Below, piece after piece: positions 4,877 to 5,453 of a DNA stretch of 5,453 bases. Made by a program: the position numbers and the translations under genes. This DNA is from Candidatus Omnitrophota bacterium (GTDB taxonomy: Bacteria; Hinthialibacterota; Hinthialibacteria; Hinthialibacterales; JAKPRU01), in NCBI GenBank assembly GCA_029557025.1, contig JAKPRU010001216.1, positions 1 through 5,453 on the forward strand, written 5' to 3'. Within the stretch, counting starts at the first letter, position 1. Every line of letters starts with the position of its first letter. The notes beneath the pieces were generated by a model. It saw only the letters and a list, made by a program, of their open reading frames with translations, was not told where the DNA came from and ran no database searches.

Positions 4877-5453
4877 ATGGTCTCACCTCTCAATCTTCAG
4901 CTCCATACCGCCGCAGGCGGTCTCTCCAATCTATTCAACGGGTATCTTCTGGGAAATCGCATCGGTAATAAAGAAGAAGAACCATCGGGAAATCGTCTCA
5001 ACCTGCTGGGTAGATCGTCAACCACGGGCAGCTCGCAGGGTCTCACAGGTCTTCTTCAGCGATATGCCGAACTGATCGCAAATAAGAACTCTACCATGAA
5101 CATTCAAGAAAAAGACAAGGAAGATAAGAACGAAGAGAAAAAAGAAGATACTGTTCAACTGAGTGACTTTGCCAAACAGGCGGTCGAACAGGCGGTGGAA
5201 CAGGCCGAAGGCGGTCAGCTGGTCAACGGTACAACCCAGCAGGTGTTTGTGAGCGAGGACGGCCGGTATGAGGCCAGTGTCGATCTGCGGCTGAATGGAG
5301 ACGGTTCTTTTGACCTGGATATTTCCGTCGGAATGGCCCAATCCAAAAGCGCGGGAATCGGATCTCCGCAAACCGGTGGGAACGGGGAAGTTGCCGGATC
5401 AGGTGCTGTGTATTCGAGTTCCGCCGGCAGTATAATGAGCCGGACCACGGTCG
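4877..5453 (+). CDS. Uncharacterised protein, 5' part (3' end outside window)
   Basis: From ATG 4877 the frame is open for 192 codons to the window edge. AAAGGA lies 11 nt upstream, a long but acceptable spacing. I do not recognise the family. Visible parts: a short N-terminal segment with mild hydrophobicity (residues 1-27) but no signal peptide; a Ser/Gly linker (45-55); a strongly charged low-complexity stretch of Lys/Glu/Asp (77-92); a QAVE tetrapeptide repeat (101-112) of probable helical character; then alternating residues suggesting beta strands (QQVFVSEDGRYEASVDLRL, SFDLDISVGMA, 121-154); and a Gly/Ser-rich tail (159-188). This reads as an intracellular or non-classically exported protein with a helix and beta-sandwich-like part. 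The gene is divergent from the pdxA-like gene; that it is real is supported by the long open frame, codon pattern and a start after a plausible ribosome site. Confidence 0.75.
   Translation, partial: MVSPLNLQLHTAAGGLSNLFNGYLLGNRIGNKEEEPSGNRLNLLGRSSTTGSSQGLTGLLQRYAELIANKNSTMNIQEKDKEDKNEEKKEDTVQLSDFAKQAVEQAVEQAEGGQLVNGTTQQVFVSEDGRYEASVDLRLNGDGSFDLDISVGMAQSKSAGIGSPQTGGNGEVAGSGAVYSSSAGSIMSRTTV
5176..5211 (+). repeat. 12-bp tandem repeat inside the unknown gene
   Basis: Units ACAGGCGGTCGA (5176-5187), ACAGGCGGTGGA (5188-5199) and a decayed third (5200-5211) encode QAVE, QAVE and QAEG. The 12-bp period keeps the frame, so copy number could change without breaking the gene. It follows a Lys/Glu-rich segment and probably extends a helix. 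Confidence 0.7.

Overview
The window looks like a chromosomal segment from an environmental, probably Gram-negative bacterium. The signs are a signal peptide on a large right-handed beta-helix protein, a NarL-type regulator, a PdxA-family enzyme and many short dispersed intergenic repeats. I cannot place the phylum. Gene density is moderate, and the intergenic stretches hold inverted and direct repeats.

Layout. (1) Bases 1-1429, minus strand: the first ~476 residues of a secreted parallel beta-helix (NosD/DUF1565-like) protein. Its C-terminus runs off the left edge. (2) Bases 1430-1826: a non-coding stretch with a good sigma70-type promoter for that gene and a cluster of ATTCCCAGGA-type motifs in both orientations. 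(3) Bases 1827-2465, minus: a NarL/LuxR-type response regulator whose receiver domain has lost the phosphoacceptor Asp and the switch Thr. (4) Bases 2466-2740: a divergent spacer with a REP-like hairpin and the first copy of a 73-bp repeat. (5) Bases 2741-3474, plus: an overlapping nucleotidyltransferase (MNT)/HEPN pair, which has the architecture of a MntA-HepT toxin-antitoxin or defence module. (6) Bases 3475-3702: a convergent spacer with the second copy of the 73-bp repeat (72/73 identical) and a GC-rich three-arm hairpin. (7) Bases 3703-4779, minus: a PdxA/PdxA2-family dehydrogenase. (8) Bases 4877-5453, plus: the first 192 residues of an unrecognised protein that runs off the right edge.

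How the parts may relate. The degenerate regulator and the secreted beta-helix gene are codirectional and separated by the motif cluster, so the regulator may control the secreted protein or its own 3' end; this is inference. The HEPN-MNT pair is bracketed by near-identical direct repeats and sits between genes of unrelated function, which suggests an inserted or excisable accessory cassette of about 0.84 kb. The pdxA-like gene and the unknown gene are divergent, sharing a 97-bp upstream region. No RNA genes, CRISPR arrays or transposases were seen.
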